Shown here one piece after another: positions 26,644 to 40,558 of a stretch of DNA of 64,000 nucleotides. Below the pieces are notes generated by a model. It ran no database searches and was not told the DNA's origin. It worked only from the letters and a program-made list of their open reading frames with translations. Source of the DNA: Rhodococcoides fascians A25f (GTDB lineage: Bacteria; Actinomycetota; Actinomycetes; Mycobacteriales; Mycobacteriaceae); contig NZ_CP049744.1 in NCBI RefSeq assembly GCF_000760935.2, positions 3,813,501 through 3,877,500 of the forward strand, given 5' to 3'. Positions within the stretch are counted from its first letter, which is position 1. The number at the start of each line of letters is the position of its first letter. Position numbers and translations under genes: made by a program.

Positions 26644-29600
26644 TCACCGCTCGGCGGCGTCCATCGCTGTGTCGAGTGCCCGTCCGACCACCACCAGCGA
26701 CTCTGCTGAAGTCATGTTCGCGTGCGTGGCCTCGACATCGACGTTCTCGATGGTGCCGCCCACGTACGGCGACCAGAGCAGCGCCGCGTCGCCTGCGGAC
26801 GGGTGATCTCGGACTGCTGAGAAGAACAGCAGATCTCCCTCGAGTGCCACCGGCGAGTAGCCGTTGATCTTCGTCGCGCTCGCGAGAGCGTCCTCGTACA
26901 GCGTCGACACCTGTAGCTCGTCGAACATGTCCAGTTCGGCCAGCACGAGATCGACGACCTGCCGGCGAGTGGCCTCGCTGCGCAAGTCGGTGAGCTCCCC
27001 CGCCCCACCGATCCCGAGCGCGCGCAGATTGTCCGCGAACTCTTCGGCGAACACCGCCTCGTCGACGGTGGGGAGACTGTCGAGCATCGCTACGACGCCG
27101 ACTTCGTGACCGGCAGCTCGCAGTGCAACAGCTACCGCGTGAGCAAGGACGCCACCGAAGGACCACCCCAGAAGATGGATGGGTCCGGTCGGCTGCACGC
27201 GAACGATCTCCCGTGCGTACAACTCGGCCTGCTCCACCATGGTGCGCATCGAGTCCGATGCGTCGCGCAACTGCGGAAGCTGCACGCCGTAGATGGGGCG
27301 TCCCGGTGCAGTGGTCTCGGCCAACGCGGCATAGTTCCACGCCAGCCCGATCATCGGATGAATACAGAACAACGCCGGACGGTCGCCACCGGCTCGGATG
27401 GGAAGTATCGCCGCCAGCGGATCTGCGGCAGCACCGCCCGCTGCCGAACCCGCCGCCTCGTGGATCCGACGCGCGAGCAGCTCGACGGTGGGCTCGGTCA
27501 AGACCCACTGCACCTGCACCGCCGACCCGCACCGCGATCGGATCCGAGCCGCGAGCTTCGCAGCGAGCAACGAATTACCGCCCAGCTCGAAGAATCTGTC
27601 GTCGAGCCCGACGTCGTCGAGCCCGAGCACGTCGGCCACCGAGGCAGCCACATCCGCTTCGAGATCTGTGGTCGGCGCGCGAAACTCGATCCGGCGCACC
27701 TGCGGGTCAGGTAGTGCGCGACGATCGAGCTTGCCGTTGACCGTCAACGGCAACGACTCGAGGACCATCAGGGCGTCGGGAACCATGTACGACGCCAGGC
27801 TCTGCGCGGCGTGCCCGCGCACATGATCGAGATCCACGGACCCGTCGTCCGGCACCAGGTATCCGACGAGTCGGGATCCGAGGTGCTCGTCCTCGCGGAC
27901 GATGGCGACAGCCTGCGCTACACCGGGTGCGGACCGAAGCGCTGCTTCGACCTCGCCGAGCTCGATCCTGAAGCCTCGCAACTGCACCTGCGAGTCCGCC
28001 CGTCCGACGTAGTCGAGGGTGCCCTGCGGCGTCCACTGCGCCAGATCGCCGGTGCGGTACATACGCGCGCCGACGCCCTGGAACGGATTCGCGACGAAGC
28101 GTCCTACCGTCAGTCCTGCACGTCCGAGGTACCCGCGCGCGAGCTGCACTCCGAAGACATAGACCTCGCCCACCACTCCGACCGGCACTGGACGCAGACC
28201 CTGATCGAGGACGTAGGTTCCGAGGCCGTCGATTGCGGTCCCGATTGGGTGTCGGACACTCTCGTCGACACCACGGACCTCATGATGTGTCACGTGCACC
28301 GTGGTCTCGGTGATCCCGTACATGTTGCTCAGCAGCGGCGCATCGACTCCGTGCGCGTCGAACCATCCGGTGAGCTTGCTCGGATCCAGGGCCTCGCCGC
28401 CGAACACGATGTGTCGCAACGCCGTCGGAGACGACGACGCGGCCCGCTCGGCATCGACGAACTGATAGAACGCCGATGGCGTCTGGCTGAGCATCGTCAC
28501 GCCCTCGCGCGCCACGAGCTCGACGAACTCCCGAGGCGACCGGGACGTGGCATGATCCACCACCACCAGAGTGCCGCCGTGCAACAACGGTCCCCAGATC
28601 TCCCACACGGAGAAGTCGAACGCGAACGAGTGGAACATCGTCCACACGTCACTCGGTCCGAAGTCGAATGTCCGATCGGTGTTGCGGAACAGCCGTACGA
28701 CGTTCTCGTTGGGTATCGCAACGCCTTTCGGCGTGCCGGTGGAACCGGAGGTGTAGATGACGTACGCGAGATCGGCACCACTGCGCGCCGTATCGGGTCG
28801 GGTCACCGAAGCCTGCTCGGTCGCACCCGCACCCTCCCACGCGATGACCGGCACACCGAATTCGGCGTACGACGCCCCGCCGTCGCGGTCCGTCAGTACA
28901 CACGTCGGACGTGCATCCTCGATCATGAAGCGCGCCCGGTCGAGCGGCAGCGACGTGTCGACGGGGAGGTAGCCGGCACCGGACTTCAGCACGGCCAGCA
29001 AGCCGACGATCAGCTCGATACCGCGGGGAAGCGCTATGGCAACCAAGGTTTCCCGTCCCGCACCGGCGTCCACGAGCGTGCCGACCAGCTTCTCGGCTCG
29101 TAGGTCGAGCTCGCGGTAGGTCACGCGTTCGTCACCGAAGACCACGGCGACAGCGTCGGGTGCGGCCAGTACCTGCTTCTCGAACAGGGAGATCAGCGAC
29201 TCGTCCTCCGCCTCGGAATCGAGCTCGGAAGCAACGGTTTCCGTCACACCGTTCCAGGTCTGCAGCACCTGCGCCCGCTCGGCACCGTCGAGGATGTCGA
29301 TGGAACCTGCCTTGTCGGCTCCGTTCGATCCGTCGGCGACGGAGTCCAGTACCCGAGCAAATCTCGTCGTCATCGATTCCACGGCGTCGGCGTCGACGAG
29401 ATCGGCCCGATACTTCAGCGTGAAGGTGATCTCGGCGTCGGCTACGACCACCAGGGTCAACGGGTAGTGAGTTGCGTCCTTGGTGTCGACACCGAGGACG
29501 CTCATCCCGTCGATCGAGCTCGCCGCGGATAAACCGGACTTGTCGATCGGGTACGACTCGAACACCACCAGGGTGTCGAACACTGCTCCCGAGCCGACCG

Positions 29601-32600
29601 CCTGCTGGATGTCGGTCAGACCCACGTAATGATGATCGAGAAGTTCCGCCTGCTCCCTCTGCGTGCGGTGCACCAGATCCTCGATGCTCGAGTTCGCGTC
29701 CTGGGTGAATCGGACCGGAACGGTGTTGATGAACAGACCGACCATCGATTCGATGCCGTCGAGCTCCGCCGGACGACCGGACACCGTGGTTCCGAACACG
29801 ACATCGTCGCGAGTCAGCAAGCGCGAGAGCAGAACTCCCCACGCAACCTGAACCAGAGTGTTCATCGTGACGCCCAGTTCCGACGCGCGGTCCGACAACC
29901 GAGCGGCGTCCGCACCGCTGAGGACGAATCTCTTCTCGGCTATAGCAGGAGAGTCGGAATCCGCGGAGCCGTGCTGCGAGATCAGCGTCGGGTCGTCCAG
30001 TCCTGCGAACGCCCGTCGCCACGCGTCCAGTGAGTCGTCGAGGTCACGCGTGGACAGCCACGCGAGGAAATTGCGGTAAGGACGGACCCTCGGCAGAACG
30101 GATGTCTCGCCGCGGGTCGCGTACAGGACCAGCAGATCCTTCATCAAGATGGGCATCGACCAGCCGTCGAGCAGAATGTGGTGGCTGGTCACGCCGAGCG
30201 TCCACCGATCGGCGGCCGTGCGGATCAACAAGAACCTGATCAGCGGCGGCGCGGTCATATCGAATCCGAGCGCTTGTTCGGCACTCAGCAACTCGTCCGC
30301 AGACTTCGAATCATGTTCGGCAACAGTGAGATCGATTGTTCGCCACGGCACGCGAACCGAGTCGACGACGACCTGTACGGCATTGCCTGTCTCGTCGCGC
30401 AGGTATGCGGTGCGCAGGTTGGAATACCGTTCGAGAATCCGATCCGCCGCTAGGTGCAGCCGCTCCGCGTCGACGTCGCCGCCGAGGTGCAGCTGGATCT
30501 GTGTGGTGTACACGTCGGTCGTGGCCTCGGAGATCGACGCGTGGAACAGCAGTCCGTTCTGCAGCGGCGACAGCGGCCAGATGTCGCGCACCGACGGCAG
30601 CTGTGCCTCTACCCGCTCGATGTCGCGCTGAGTCAGCTGCACGAGCGGCAGATCCGACGGGGTCAGACCTCCGGCACCGTCGTTTCGGCCGTGCTCGACG
30701 ATGGACGTCAGCGCATCTCGCCAGTGCTCGGCCAAGGCCTGAACGTCGGACTCCGACAACAGGGTCGTCGGGAAGCCGAAGTCTGCGGTGAGGCGTCCAC
30801 CGACCACAACGGCGTTGATGTCGATCGGAGCCATGGCGGGGGCGTCCACGTCGGGCGTCCCGGTGAGGTCACCGAGGTCCCCGGCCGGAATCCACCCGAC
30901 CTTCTCCATGCCCTCGGGTATGTCGGCCGCCGACACTCGGCCCAGGTAGTTGAAGCTGATCTGCGCGTGCGCTGCCGAGGGTGGTGCGAACGCCGGGTCG
31001 CCCATGTACCGCAGCAATCCGTAGCCCAGCCCCTTGTCCGGAATCGATCGCAGCTGCTCCTTGACCGACTTCACGGCGGCACCGGCAGCGATGCCACCCG
31101 AGTAGGCGTCGCCCACGTCGATGGTCTCGAGTTCGAGTCGAACGGGGTAGATGCCGGTGAACCAGCCGACCGTACGGGACAGATCGGCCCCTGTGGCCAG
31201 CGACTCCTCGCGCCCGTGACCCTCGAGTCTGATCAGAACCGACGAAGACTGCACACCCCGCTCGTCACGCCAGCGGGCCACCGCGAGCGAGAGCGCGGCG
31301 AGGAGAACATCGTCGACACCGGCGTTGAAGGCAGTCGGGATCGCCGTCGTCACGGCCTCGGTCGTGGCCTCGTCCACCTCGATGTGCACCTTGCGCACAG
31401 TCGATGCCAAGTCCACCGCGGGGTCGAAGTGGCGCGTACCGACGGGCAGCTCGATCCGGTCCAGAACCGAAGTCCAGTAGGGCAATTCGGCTCGACGAAC
31501 ATCGGAACCCGCGTTGTCGACCAGCGCGTGCGCCCACCGCCGGAACGACGTGCCGACCGCATCGAGTGTCGGTACCGACCCCGCGGACACCTGCAGCCAG
31601 GCAGAAATCAGATCGGGAACGATGATGCGCCAGGACACGCCGTCGACGACGAGGTGGTGGGCAGCGACGATGAGCCTGCCCGTGTCGTCGGTTCCTTCCC
31701 CGGACGGTGACGTCGGATCGAGCCACGCGAACTCGACGACTCGTCCGGCCGCTGGGTCCAGACGACTCAGCGCACCCTCGAGTGCCGACGCAGCGAGGGT
31801 CAGACGACCATCGTCATCGAGGGCCGGATCGACGGCCGTGCGCGTGACGGCCGCCGCGACATCGACACCGCCCTGCTCGCGCGTGCGCAACACCCACGCA
31901 CCGTCGACGTCGCGTTGCAGCACCGCGCGCAACATGTCGTGGCGATCGATCACGGCGGTGAGGGTGGCGACTATCTGGTTCTCGGTGATGCCGGCGGGAA
32001 GCTCGAGAGCGAGGTTCTGGGTGAACCGATCGAAGCCACCGGCGCGCTCGACCATGAAGCCGACGGCCGGGGTCAGCGGAATCGTCCCCACTCCGCCGCC
32101 GGGAAGTTCCTCGAGTACGTCGGCGGCACCGGATTCCACGATCTCGGCCAGTGCGGCAACGGTTCTGAGCTCGAACACGTCCCGCGGTCCGAAGTTCAGG
32201 CCGCGAGCCCGGGCGCGCGAGACCAGCTGGATGGACACGATGCTGTCACCGCCCAGGGCGAAGAACGAGTCGTCCACGCCCACGGTGTCGACACCCAGTA
32301 CCTCCGCGAACACCTCGCTCAGGGCGCGCTCGGTGTCGGTGGTCGGTTCGCGACCTGCAGTGGTCTCGAACACCGGTTCCGGCAACGCGTTTCGGTCGAG
32401 TTTGCCCACCGGGGTCAGCGGCACTTCGTCCACCACGACGACGGCCGAGGGCACCATGTGTGCAGGAAGCGATTTCCCGACGTGCTCACGAACGTCGGCG
32501 GCGTCGATGTGAGCTCCCGGCCGCAAGCGCACGTAGGACACGAGGGCGGTGCCGCCGGAGGCAAGCGTCCGCCCGAGGGTGGCCACGAAGTCGACGCTAG

Positions 32601-35600
32601 GGTAGGTCGCGACGACGGAGTCGATCTCACCGAGCTCGATGCGGAATCCGCGGATCTTGACCTGGAAGTCCGAGCGGCCCACGTACTCGATCACGTTGCT
32701 GCCGTTGCTCTTTCGCCAGCGTACGACGTCACCCGTTCGGTACATCCGGTCTCCGGCGTCGCCGAACGGATTCGCGACGAAACGCTCGGCCGTCAGCCCG
32801 TGCCGCCGAAGGTATCCCCGAGAGAGCTGCACACCGGCGAGGTAGAGCTCGCCGGTGACGCCGAGCGGTACCGGACGCAGGCGCGAATCCAGGACGTACG
32901 ACGCCATTCCCCGGATGGGCCCGCCGATGGACAACAGGTCGCCGGGGCTCAGAGCGTCGCTGATGTTGGTCATGATGGTGGTCTCGGTCGGGCCGTAGCC
33001 GTTGAAGAACCGAACGTGAGTGGACCAGCGCTGCACCAGCTCCGGCGAGCACTGCTCGCCGCCTGCGATCACGACCTCGAGACCGGTCACCGCGTCGGGA
33101 TCGATCGAGGCCAGAACCGTCGGAGTCAGGAACGTGTGCGTTACCGACTCCCGCGTGATCAGTGCCTCCAGCTCGCCGCCGCCGTATGTGCGCGGTGGCG
33201 CGATCACCAGGGTGGACGCGGAGGCAACCGCGAGAAGCAGTTCGAGAACCGACGCGTCGAAACTGGGCGACGCGAAGTGCAACGCGCGGGATTGCTCGGT
33301 CAGCCTGTATCGCTCTCTCTGCTCGGCCGCGAAGTTGGCCAGGCCGCGATGCGTGACGACCACGCCCTTGGGCTTTCCGGTGGAGCCGGAGGTGTAGATG
33401 ACGTACGCGGCGTCGTCGGCCTTCGCACGGTCCATCGAATCAGGCTGCACCACTGTCGTATTCGACTGCACGAGTGCATCGACGACGATCCAGTCCACCT
33501 CGGTCGGCAGTGACTCGACGACATCCGATGTCGTGAGCCCGATCCGTACGCCGGAGTCGCTGAGCATGAAGCGAACTCGATCGTCCGGGTAGTCGGGATC
33601 GACGGGCACGAAGGCCGCGCCGGATGCAGTCACAGCCCACACCGCGGTCACCGACGAGATGCCGCGGCGGGTGGCGACAGCCACCGTGGTGCCCGGTCCG
33701 ACACCGCGACCCCGCAGAATCTCCGCGATCGCGGCGGACGTCTCGTCGAGCTCGCGATAGGTCACCTGGTTGCTGCCCTGCGCCAGCGCAGTTCCGTCCG
33801 GGTTCGCCGCGACGGCATCGGCCATCAGATCCGCGAGGGTTCGCGGGGCGACGGTTCCCACCGGCCCGCGCAGCAGATCCTGCGCCTCGCTGGGTGCCGA
33901 CAACTCGATATCTCCCACCACCGTCTCGGGATCGGCCGCAACGGCGGCCAGCACCCGTACGAGCCGCGCCGAGATCTCGTCGACGGTGTCGGCATCGAAC
34001 AAGTCTGTGGCGTAGGTGATCACGCCTGCCATGCCGTCGGCGGTGCCGTCGGGATGGGCTTGTTCGGACAGCGTGAACTGCATGTCGAACTTTGCGCTCG
34101 TGTCCTCGATGTCGACACCGGCGATCGTCAGATCGGGCAGCGTCAGAGAACTCGTAGCCGGGTTCTGGAACGAGAGCGCAATCTGGAACAGGGGGTGCCG
34201 GGACTGCGAACGTTCGGGGTTCAGCTGTTCCACCAGACGCTCGAACGGCACATCGGCATGCGCGAAGGCCTCGAGGTCCGCGTGCCGCACGGTGTTCAGA
34301 ACGGTCGCGAACCGGCTGCTCGGCTGCACGTCGGTCCGCAGCACGAGCGTGTTGACGAACATCCCGACGAGGTCGTCGAGGGCGGCGTCCCCGCGGCCTG
34401 CGATCGGCGTACCGATCACGACGTCGTCGGTGGCTGCCAATCGTGCCAACAGCACGGCGAGCGCTGCGTGGACCACCATGAACAGCGTCGAACCACTCTC
34501 GCGCGCGACCCGGCCGAGGGAGGCGTGCAGGGAGGCGTCGATCTCGAAACGAGCCGCCGCTCCCCTGTTGCTGATCACCGGTGGACGAGGTCGGTCCGTG
34601 GGTAGATCCACTCGATCGGGAATTCCGGCCAGCGTCCGAGTCCAGAAGTCCAACTGCTTCGAGAGCACCGACTCCGGGTCGGTCTCCTCGCCCAGTACGC
34701 GACGCTGCCACAGGGTGTAGTCCGCGTACTGCACGGCCAGATCCGACCAGCCCGGGGCGGACCCCGCCGTGCGAGCCGAATACGCCACCGCAAGATCCCG
34801 CGCGAGCGGCCCCATCGAGAATGCGTCACCGCTGATGTGGTGCACCACCACGGCCAGTACGTGCTCGCGCTCACCCAGCCGGTAGAGCCACGCTCTCAGC
34901 GGTACCTGGATCGTCACATCGAACGGCATGCTCATGGCGTCGGTCAGAACCGCGACGAGTTCGTTCGGCGCGACGGCGATGGGCGTGAGATCGGGCACCT
35001 CGATGCCGTCGGTCACCACCGATTGCCGTGCCCGACCGTCGGTTTCGGGATACAGCGTCCGCAGCGACTCGTGTCGATGCACGATGTCGGATACCGCACC
35101 CTGTAGCGCAACCACATCCAGATCACCGGTCAGCGAAATCGCCAACGGCAGATTGTCGGCGGCCGAGGTGGTGTCGAACTGGTTGAGGAACCACATCCGC
35201 TGCTGTGCGTACGACAGCGGGATCTCCGCCGGACGCTCGACAGACTCGAGCTTCGGAACGGATCGCTCGGACGACAACGCCGAGACCGCCGCAGCGAAGG
35301 CGGCGACAGTGGAGGCCTCGAACAGCGCTCGAACCGGAACGCGCCATCCGGCGGCAACACCCACCCGTGCGACGAGACGGGTGGCGATGAGAGAGTTCCC
35401 GCCCAGATCGAAGAAGTCGTCGTCGAGTCCGACGCGCTCGACGCCCAGAACATCGCCGAACGATGCCGCGACGATCTCCTCCACCGGTGTCGACGGTGCG
35501 CGGTACTGCCGGGTATCGATCGACGGGGACGGTAGTGCGCGACGGTCCAACTTGCCGCTCGAGTTCAACGGAAGTTCGCCGAGGACAACGACGGCACTCG

Positions 35601-38600
35601 GAATCATGTACGCGGGCAACAAGTTCTTGGCGAACTCGGTCACAGATGCACGATCGGGTGCGGCACCGACCGCCGGCACCACGTAGGCCACGAGCTGGTC
35701 ACCGGTGGCCGTCGGCACCACCAGCACCACGGCCTGGTTGACATCGGCAGAGGTGAGCAACGCAGATTCGATGTCGCCGAGTTCGATGCGCTGGCCGCGG
35801 AACTTCACCTGAAAATCGCTGCGCCCGATGTAGTCGAGCACGCCGTCGGGTCGACGGCGAACCAGGTCACCGGTGCGATACATCCGAGTGCCGGAGCCGC
35901 TCACGTCGGCGACGAACCGGTCCGATGTCAGATCCGGACGGGCGACGTAGCCCCGAGCGAGTTGGTCGCCGACCAGATACAGCTCGCCCTGCACACCTGT
36001 CGGCACAGGGTGAAGGCGTCGGTCGAGTACCAGTGCGCCGACGTTCCATTCGGCGACACCGATGGGTATCGAACCACGCGAATCCGGCTCCGCGCGATGC
36101 TGAGTCACCGACACCGCGGCCTCGGTGGGCCCGTAGAGATTGTGGACGCGAGCAGTGCTGACGCGACCGAAATCGGTCACGGTCGCAGGCGGCAACGCCT
36201 CACCGATGACGAAGATGTCACGCAGCGTGGCGCATTCGGCGGCGCGTGCGTGCGCAGCGAACACGGTGAGCATCGACGGCACGAAGTCCGTGAGTGTCAC
36301 CCCGTGCCGGGCGATCGAGGCCGAGATGTACTCGGGATCGCGATGCCCGTCCGGCGTCGCGAGAACGATGCGGCCCCCGGTACGCAACGGCAAGAAGAAG
36401 CCCCACACCGACACGTCGAAGGTGGTTGCGGTCTTCTGGAAATAGACGTCGGTGTCCGCCACGTCGTACTGTGCCGTCATCCAGGCCAGCTGGTTCTCGA
36501 CCGCGCGGTGGGACACCGCGACGCCCTTGGGGTTTCCGGTCGAGCCGGAGGTGAAGATGACATAGGCGGGACTGGCTGTGTGCAGGGGGCGCAACTCGTT
36601 CGCGCGCAGAGGAGAACCGTCGAGCGCCGGATCGAGGGTGTCGATCGCGATGGATTCCGGCACCGTCTCGTGCCCGCTGGTCTCGTCGGGTTCGATGTCG
36701 GCGGCGCTGGTGAGCAGACACAACGGCGCCGCCGTGCCGAGGATGTGGGCTCGGCGTTCGCTCGGGAGATCAGGATCGATCGGCACGTAGGCGCCGCCCG
36801 CTCGAACCACGGCGTAGATCGCCACCAGCAGGTCGATCGAGCGCCTGATGGACACGGCGACGAGCACCTCGGGGCCGACACCGCGCGAGATCAGATGCCG
36901 CGCAAGCGCATTGACTCGGTGGTCGAACTCCGCGTAGGTCAGCGTGACGTCCTCGAACGTCACCGCCGGCGAATCGGGTGTCGCGGATACCTGCCGCACG
37001 TAGGCGTCCAGGATCGACCGGTCCGGCACCGCGACTGCATCGACGGCCGCATGTTGGGTGGACAGTGCCCGCTCGGCGGCGTCGAGCAGATCCACATCGC
37101 CGACCGGAAGTGTCGGCGCATCGACGAGTCGAGCGAGCAGCAGGACGAAGCGGTGGGCGATTCCACGCACCGTCGCCTCGTCGAACAGATCCGCCGCATA
37201 GGTGAACGTGCCCGCGAGCGCGTGCTCCTCGGTACCGGCGGCGCGATCCTCCAGGACCAGTTGCAGGTCGAACTTCGCGACCACCTCACCGAAGTCCAGC
37301 GGGGACACCGTCAGCTCCGGCAGCTCGAGTGTGCCTGTGGGCTGGTTCTGGAAGAACAGAGCCACCTGGAACAGCGGGTGGCGGTCGCCGGAGCGAACAG
37401 GGTCGAGCACCTCGACCAAACGCTCGAACGGAAGGTCCGCGTGCGCGAACGCCTGCAGATCGGCTTCGCGAACCTGGGAAAGCAGGTCCGAGAATGTGCG
37501 GGACGCGTCGACGGCGGTACGCAGAACGAGGGTGTTGACGAACATTCCGATCACGTCGTCGAGCGCCTGCTCACCTCGACCGGCGATCGGCGATCCGACG
37601 ACGACGTCCGTGGAATCGGACAGGCGGGCGAGCAGCACCGCGAAGGCGGTGTGTACCACCATGAACGGCGTGGCCCCGTGCTCGCGGGCCAGACGCCCGA
37701 TCGCCGCCGTCGACGCCGCGTCGATGTCGAATCCGAGTACCCGACCGACTCCGGTCGGATCGAGTGGACGGCTACGGTCGGTCGGCAGGTCGAGCTGATC
37801 CGGCAACCCCTCGAGGTTGTCTTTCCAGAACGAAATCTGCTGATGTGCAACGGAGTCGGGATCGTCGTCGGATCCGAGCACCTCGTGCTGCCACAGCGTG
37901 TAATCGGCGTACTGCACTGCCAGTGGTTCCCAGCCGGGTGCAGTCCCCGCGCTGCGAGCGGCGTAGGCGGTCATGATGTCTCGCACCATCGGTGCGACGG
38001 ACGAGCCGTCGGCGGTGATGTGGTGGGCCACCAGCACGAAGACGTAGTGATCGGTGCCCAGATGCAACAGGTGCAACCGCACCGGGACCTGCTGGGTCAC
38101 ATCGAAGCCCGCGAAAGCCAGCTCCTGAACCCGACGCGCGACCGCATCGGCCCCGATCGTTTCGATCTCGAGCGTGACTCCACTCTCGACCGCGTCCCGC
38201 ACCATCTGGTACCCGATCCCGTCGACCTCGGGGTAGTACGTGCGCAGCGATTCGTGACGATCGACGACATCGTCGATCGCGGAGGACAGCGCCGAGACGT
38301 CGAGAATTCCGCGCAGTTCGATGGCGGCCGGAATGTTGTTCGCTCCCGACGCGGTGTCGAAGCGGTTGAGGAACCACATCCGTCGCTGAGCCAACGACAG
38401 TGGGATCCGCTCGGGCCGCTCCCTCGTCGCCAGCACCGGCTGCGGTCGGCTCGCGGCGTTGTCGCCATCGGACGAGGCACTCTCCACGCGGGCAGCGAGG
38501 GATTGCACGGTCGAGAACTCGAAGACCGTGCGTGCCGGCACTCGGGTTCCGGTCGCAGCTCCGAGACGCGCGGCCAGTTGCGTTGCGATCAGGGAGTTTC

Positions 38601-40362
38601 CGCCGAGGTCGAAGAAGTCGTCGTCGGCACCGACTCGGTCCATGCCGAGCAGCTCGCCGAAGATCTGTGCGACGGTGATTTCGGAGGGCGTCGACGGAGA
38701 ACGGAACTCTGCCGCGGCGAAGACCGGAGCGGGCAACGCGGCCCGATCCAGCTTGCCGACCGGCGTCAACGGGATCGAGTCGAGTGCGATGATCATCGAC
38801 GGAACCATGTGTCGTGGAAGATGTTGTGCCGCAACCGAAAGAAGTGCTCGCTCGTCGAATTCCGACGTCGCCGCGGGCAGTACGTACGAGACGAGGGCGG
38901 TGGACTTCGACGGTGTCTCGCGGCCGACCGTCACGGCGAATTCGACGCTCTCGTCGGCCGCCAGAACGGCGTCGATCTCACCGAGTTCGACGCGGAAGCC
39001 GCGAATCTTGACCTGAAAGTCGTTGCGGCCGATGTATTCGACCACTCGCTCACCCTCGACCACCCGCCAGCGCACGACGTCTCCGGTGCGGTACATCCGC
39101 GCACCGTCCTCACCGAACGGACAGGCAAGGAAGCGATCCGAGGTCAGTCCACGTCGCTGGTGATAGCCGCGGGCAAGTCCCGGCCCGGCCAGGTACAGCT
39201 CTCCTGCCACCCCGTCGGGGACCGGGTTCAGGGATGCGTCGAGCACATATACGCTGACGCCTCGGATGGGCCCGCCGATCGTCACGCGCTCGTTCTCGGC
39301 GATCGGGCCGCCGATGTTGGTCATGATCGTCGTCTCGGTCGGCCCGTACCCGTTGAAGAAACGGCGGCCCGGTGCCCATCGGTTCGCCAGCTCGGGCGGG
39401 CAGGCCTCGCCGCCGACGACGACGGTCTGCAGAGTGTCCGTGTCGGCCGGATTCACCGACGCCAGAGCTGCTGGGGTGATGAAGGCGTGACTCACGTTCT
39501 GCGCGCGGATGAGCGCAGCCAGATCGTCCCCACCGAGAATCTTCGGAGAGGCGACGACCATCGTCGAACCCCGGCCGATGCTCATCAGGAGTTCGAGTAC
39601 GGACGCATCGAAGCTCGGTGATGCGAAGTGCAGCACTCGCGACTGCTCGGTCAGCGAGTAGCGGTCGATCTGCTCCTCGCAGAAGTTGCTCAGTCCGGCG
39701 TGAGTGACGACGACGCCCTTCGGCAGACCGGTCGATCCGGAGGTGTAGATCATGTATGCCGGATGCGTCGGCTCCAGGGCTCGCACCCGATCCTCCGCCG
39801 TGACGGGCTCGCTGGACAGTTCGTCGAGACGCCGAGTCATGTCACTGTCGTCGATCACCAGCCATTCGACCTCCGCGGGCAGATCGTCGCGCACCGCGCC
39901 GACGGACAACCCCAGCAGCACGCCGGAGTCGGACACCATGTGCCGCACCCGGTCGGCCGGGTAGGTCGGATCGATCGGCACGAATGCCGCGCCGGTCTTG
40001 GCCACCGCCCACAGCGCCATGACGGACAGGTCGGAGCGCGGAATCGACAGTGCGACGAAGTCCTCGGGACCGACGCCACGCGCGATCAGCACGCGGGCGA
40101 GAGCAGCCGATCGAGCATCGAGCTCGGCGTAGGTCCAGATTCGGCTGTCGAACACGAGGGCATCCGAGTCGGGTCCGAGTTCGACTGCCGAGGCCAGCAG
40201 CTGAGGCAGAAGCGGCGTGCGGGGGCGTCGACGGCGCACGGGACGCTCACGTCGTGCCGGCCGCTCCCTGGTTCGTGTTTCCCGGCCCCGCTCTCGCGAA
40301 CCGTTCTCCACCGGGTTGCCGCCGCCGGTCGTTCCTGCTGTCCCCGACGTCTCGGTACCCAT
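26644..40362 (-). CDS. NRPS-C: four-module non-ribosomal peptide synthetase A-PCP-C-A-PCP-C-A-PCP-E-C-A-PCP-TE (4572 aa)
   Basis: A basic Arg/Pro-rich leader (about residues 20-50) precedes an adenylation domain, with no condensation domain in front. Landmarks (approximate residues): PCP1 GGNSL serine 591; C HHITADG 781; A2 TSGSTG 1272; PCP2 1656; C HHISGDA 1844 (last Gly of HHxxxDG is Ala); A3 2326; PCP3 GGDSI 2706; epimerase HHLVVDG 2906 with EGHGRE later; C after E, SHHILLDG 3398, of the DCL type; A4 3873; PCP4 4264; thioesterase GWSFGG 4402 to the end. Pocket residues by eye: A1 DALFVGGIM, A2 DVWDFILVS, A3 DALFIGGIM, A4 DFWSVGMVH (threonine-like, cf. DFWNIGMVHK). Expected product: a tetrapeptide X-X-(D-X)-Thr, released or cyclised by the TE. 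The ribosome binding site GAGGAG lies about 12 bases before the ATG. Confidence 0.95.
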   Translation of the reverse strand: MGTETSGTAGTTGGGNPVENGSRERGRETRTRERPARRERPVRRRRPRTPLLPQLLASAVELGPDSDALVFDSRIWTYAELDARSAALARVLIARGVGPEDFVALSIPRSDLSVMALWAVAKTGAAFVPIDPTYPADRVRHMVSDSGVLLGLSVGAVRDDLPAEVEWLVIDDSDMTRRLDELSSEPVTAEDRVRALEPTHPAYMIYTSGSTGLPKGVVVTHAGLSNFCEEQIDRYSLTEQSRVLHFASPSFDASVLELLMSIGRGSTMVVASPKILGGDDLAALIRAQNVSHAFITPAALASVNPADTDTLQTVVVGGEACPPELANRWAPGRRFFNGYGPTETTIMTNIGGPIAENERVTIGGPIRGVSVYVLDASLNPVPDGVAGELYLAGPGLARGYHQRRGLTSDRFLACPFGEDGARMYRTGDVVRWRVVEGERVVEYIGRNDFQVKIRGFRVELGEIDAVLAADESVEFAVTVGRETPSKSTALVSYVLPAATSEFDERALLSVAAQHLPRHMVPSMIIALDSIPLTPVGKLDRAALPAPVFAAAEFRSPSTPSEITVAQIFGELLGMDRVGADDDFFDLGGNSLIATQLAARLGAATGTRVPARTVFEFSTVQSLAARVESASSDGDNAASRPQPVLATRERPERIPLSLAQRRMWFLNRFDTASGANNIPAAIELRGILDVSALSSAIDDVVDRHESLRTYYPEVDGIGYQMVRDAVESGVTLEIETIGADAVARRVQELAFAGFDVTQQVPVRLHLLHLGTDHYVFVLVAHHITADGSSVAPMVRDIMTAYAARSAGTAPGWEPLAVQYADYTLWQHEVLGSDDDPDSVAHQQISFWKDNLEGLPDQLDLPTDRSRPLDPTGVGRVLGFDIDAASTAAIGRLAREHGATPFMVVHTAFAVLLARLSDSTDVVVGSPIAGRGEQALDDVIGMFVNTLVLRTAVDASRTFSDLLSQVREADLQAFAHADLPFERLVEVLDPVRSGDRHPLFQVALFFQNQPTGTLELPELTVSPLDFGEVVAKFDLQLVLEDRAAGTEEHALAGTFTYAADLFDEATVRGIAHRFVLLLARLVDAPTLPVGDVDLLDAAERALSTQHAAVDAVAVPDRSILDAYVRQVSATPDSPAVTFEDVTLTYAEFDHRVNALARHLISRGVGPEVLVAVSIRRSIDLLVAIYAVVRAGGAYVPIDPDLPSERRAHILGTAAPLCLLTSAADIEPDETSGHETVPESIAIDTLDPALDGSPLRANELRPLHTASPAYVIFTSGSTGNPKGVAVSHRAVENQLAWMTAQYDVADTDVYFQKTATTFDVSVWGFFLPLRTGGRIVLATPDGHRDPEYISASIARHGVTLTDFVPSMLTVFAAHARAAECATLRDIFVIGEALPPATVTDFGRVSTARVHNLYGPTEAAVSVTQHRAEPDSRGSIPIGVAEWNVGALVLDRRLHPVPTGVQGELYLVGDQLARGYVARPDLTSDRFVADVSGSGTRMYRTGDLVRRRPDGVLDYIGRSDFQVKFRGQRIELGDIESALLTSADVNQAVVLVVPTATGDQLVAYVVPAVGAAPDRASVTEFAKNLLPAYMIPSAVVVLGELPLNSSGKLDRRALPSPSIDTRQYRAPSTPVEEIVAASFGDVLGVERVGLDDDFFDLGGNSLIATRLVARVGVAAGWRVPVRALFEASTVAAFAAAVSALSSERSVPKLESVERPAEIPLSYAQQRMWFLNQFDTTSAADNLPLAISLTGDLDVVALQGAVSDIVHRHESLRTLYPETDGRARQSVVTDGIEVPDLTPIAVAPNELVAVLTDAMSMPFDVTIQVPLRAWLYRLGEREHVLAVVVHHISGDAFSMGPLARDLAVAYSARTAGSAPGWSDLAVQYADYTLWQRRVLGEETDPESVLSKQLDFWTRTLAGIPDRVDLPTDRPRPPVISNRGAAARFEIDASLHASLGRVARESGSTLFMVVHAALAVLLARLAATDDVVIGTPIAGRGDAALDDLVGMFVNTLVLRTDVQPSSRFATVLNTVRHADLEAFAHADVPFERLVEQLNPERSQSRHPLFQIALSFQNPATSSLTLPDLTIAGVDIEDTSAKFDMQFTLSEQAHPDGTADGMAGVITYATDLFDADTVDEISARLVRVLAAVAADPETVVGDIELSAPSEAQDLLRGPVGTVAPRTLADLMADAVAANPDGTALAQGSNQVTYRELDETSAAIAEILRGRGVGPGTTVAVATRRGISSVTAVWAVTASGAAFVPVDPDYPDDRVRFMLSDSGVRIGLTTSDVVESLPTEVDWIVVDALVQSNTTVVQPDSMDRAKADDAAYVIYTSGSTGKPKGVVVTHRGLANFAAEQRERYRLTEQSRALHFASPSFDASVLELLLAVASASTLVIAPPRTYGGGELEALITRESVTHTFLTPTVLASIDPDAVTGLEVVIAGGEQCSPELVQRWSTHVRFFNGYGPTETTIMTNISDALSPGDLLSIGGPIRGMASYVLDSRLRPVPLGVTGELYLAGVQLSRGYLRRHGLTAERFVANPFGDAGDRMYRTGDVVRWRKSNGSNVIEYVGRSDFQVKIRGFRIELGEIDSVVATYPSVDFVATLGRTLASGGTALVSYVRLRPGAHIDAADVREHVGKSLPAHMVPSAVVVVDEVPLTPVGKLDRNALPEPVFETTAGREPTTDTERALSEVFAEVLGVDTVGVDDSFFALGGDSIVSIQLVSRARARGLNFGPRDVFELRTVAALAEIVESGAADVLEELPGGGVGTIPLTPAVGFMVERAGGFDRFTQNLALELPAGITENQIVATLTAVIDRHDMLRAVLQRDVDGAWVLRTREQGGVDVAAAVTRTAVDPALDDDGRLTLAASALEGALSRLDPAAGRVVEFAWLDPTSPSGEGTDDTGRLIVAAHHLVVDGVSWRIIVPDLISAWLQVSAGSVPTLDAVGTSFRRWAHALVDNAGSDVRRAELPYWTSVLDRIELPVGTRHFDPAVDLASTVRKVHIEVDEATTEAVTTAIPTAFNAGVDDVLLAALSLAVARWRDERGVQSSSVLIRLEGHGREESLATGADLSRTVGWFTGIYPVRLELETIDVGDAYSGGIAAGAAVKSVKEQLRSIPDKGLGYGLLRYMGDPAFAPPSAAHAQISFNYLGRVSAADIPEGMEKVGWIPAGDLGDLTGTPDVDAPAMAPIDINAVVVGGRLTADFGFPTTLLSESDVQALAEHWRDALTSIVEHGRNDGAGGLTPSDLPLVQLTQRDIERVEAQLPSVRDIWPLSPLQNGLLFHASISEATTDVYTTQIQLHLGGDVDAERLHLAADRILERYSNLRTAYLRDETGNAVQVVVDSVRVPWRTIDLTVAEHDSKSADELLSAEQALGFDMTAPPLIRFLLIRTAADRWTLGVTSHHILLDGWSMPILMKDLLVLYATRGETSVLPRVRPYRNFLAWLSTRDLDDSLDAWRRAFAGLDDPTLISQHGSADSDSPAIAEKRFVLSGADAARLSDRASELGVTMNTLVQVAWGVLLSRLLTRDDVVFGTTVSGRPAELDGIESMVGLFINTVPVRFTQDANSSIEDLVHRTQREQAELLDHHYVGLTDIQQAVGSGAVFDTLVVFESYPIDKSGLSAASSIDGMSVLGVDTKDATHYPLTLVVVADAEITFTLKYRADLVDADAVESMTTRFARVLDSVADGSNGADKAGSIDILDGAERAQVLQTWNGVTETVASELDSEAEDESLISLFEKQVLAAPDAVAVVFGDERVTYRELDLRAEKLVGTLVDAGAGRETLVAIALPRGIELIVGLLAVLKSGAGYLPVDTSLPLDRARFMIEDARPTCVLTDRDGGASYAEFGVPVIAWEGAGATEQASVTRPDTARSGADLAYVIYTSGSTGTPKGVAIPNENVVRLFRNTDRTFDFGPSDVWTMFHSFAFDFSVWEIWGPLLHGGTLVVVDHATSRSPREFVELVAREGVTMLSQTPSAFYQFVDAERAASSSPTALRHIVFGGEALDPSKLTGWFDAHGVDAPLLSNMYGITETTVHVTHHEVRGVDESVRHPIGTAIDGLGTYVLDQGLRPVPVGVVGEVYVFGVQLARGYLGRAGLTVGRFVANPFQGVGARMYRTGDLAQWTPQGTLDYVGRADSQVQLRGFRIELGEVEAALRSAPGVAQAVAIVREDEHLGSRLVGYLVPDDGSVDLDHVRGHAAQSLASYMVPDALMVLESLPLTVNGKLDRRALPDPQVRRIEFRAPTTDLEADVAASVADVLGLDDVGLDDRFFELGGNSLLAAKLAARIRSRCGSAVQVQWVLTEPTVELLARRIHEAAGSAAGGAAADPLAAILPIRAGGDRPALFCIHPMIGLAWNYAALAETTAPGRPIYGVQLPQLRDASDSMRTMVEQAELYAREIVRVQPTGPIHLLGWSFGGVLAHAVAVALRAAGHEVGVVAMLDSLPTVDEAVFAEEFADNLRALGIGGAGELTDLRSEATRRQVVDLVLAELDMFDELQVSTLYEDALASATKINGYSPVALEGDLLFFSAVRDHPSAGDAALLWSPYVGGTIENVDVEATHANMTSAESLVVVGRALDTAMDAAER

Positions 40363-40558
40363 GAACTGTCGTGCTCCTCACACTCGAACGACACTCGGGC
40401 GTCCGCCGCTCGCCCGATCCAGCCCGGCGGACTATTGACGTCCGACGGTACGCATCACTCGAGATATCGGGTACTTTGCTGGATTCGTTACCCTCGAACT
40501 GACGTTGCGTTCGGATGTGAGCTGCCAGCGATACGACTGCAGGCGGTGCCGCTCTCAG

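Noticed and set aside
40363-40558. Internal promoter or small gene between NRPS-B and NRPS-C
   Set aside because: No convincing -10/-35 pair or small conserved frame; only the NRPS-C ribosome binding site is clear.
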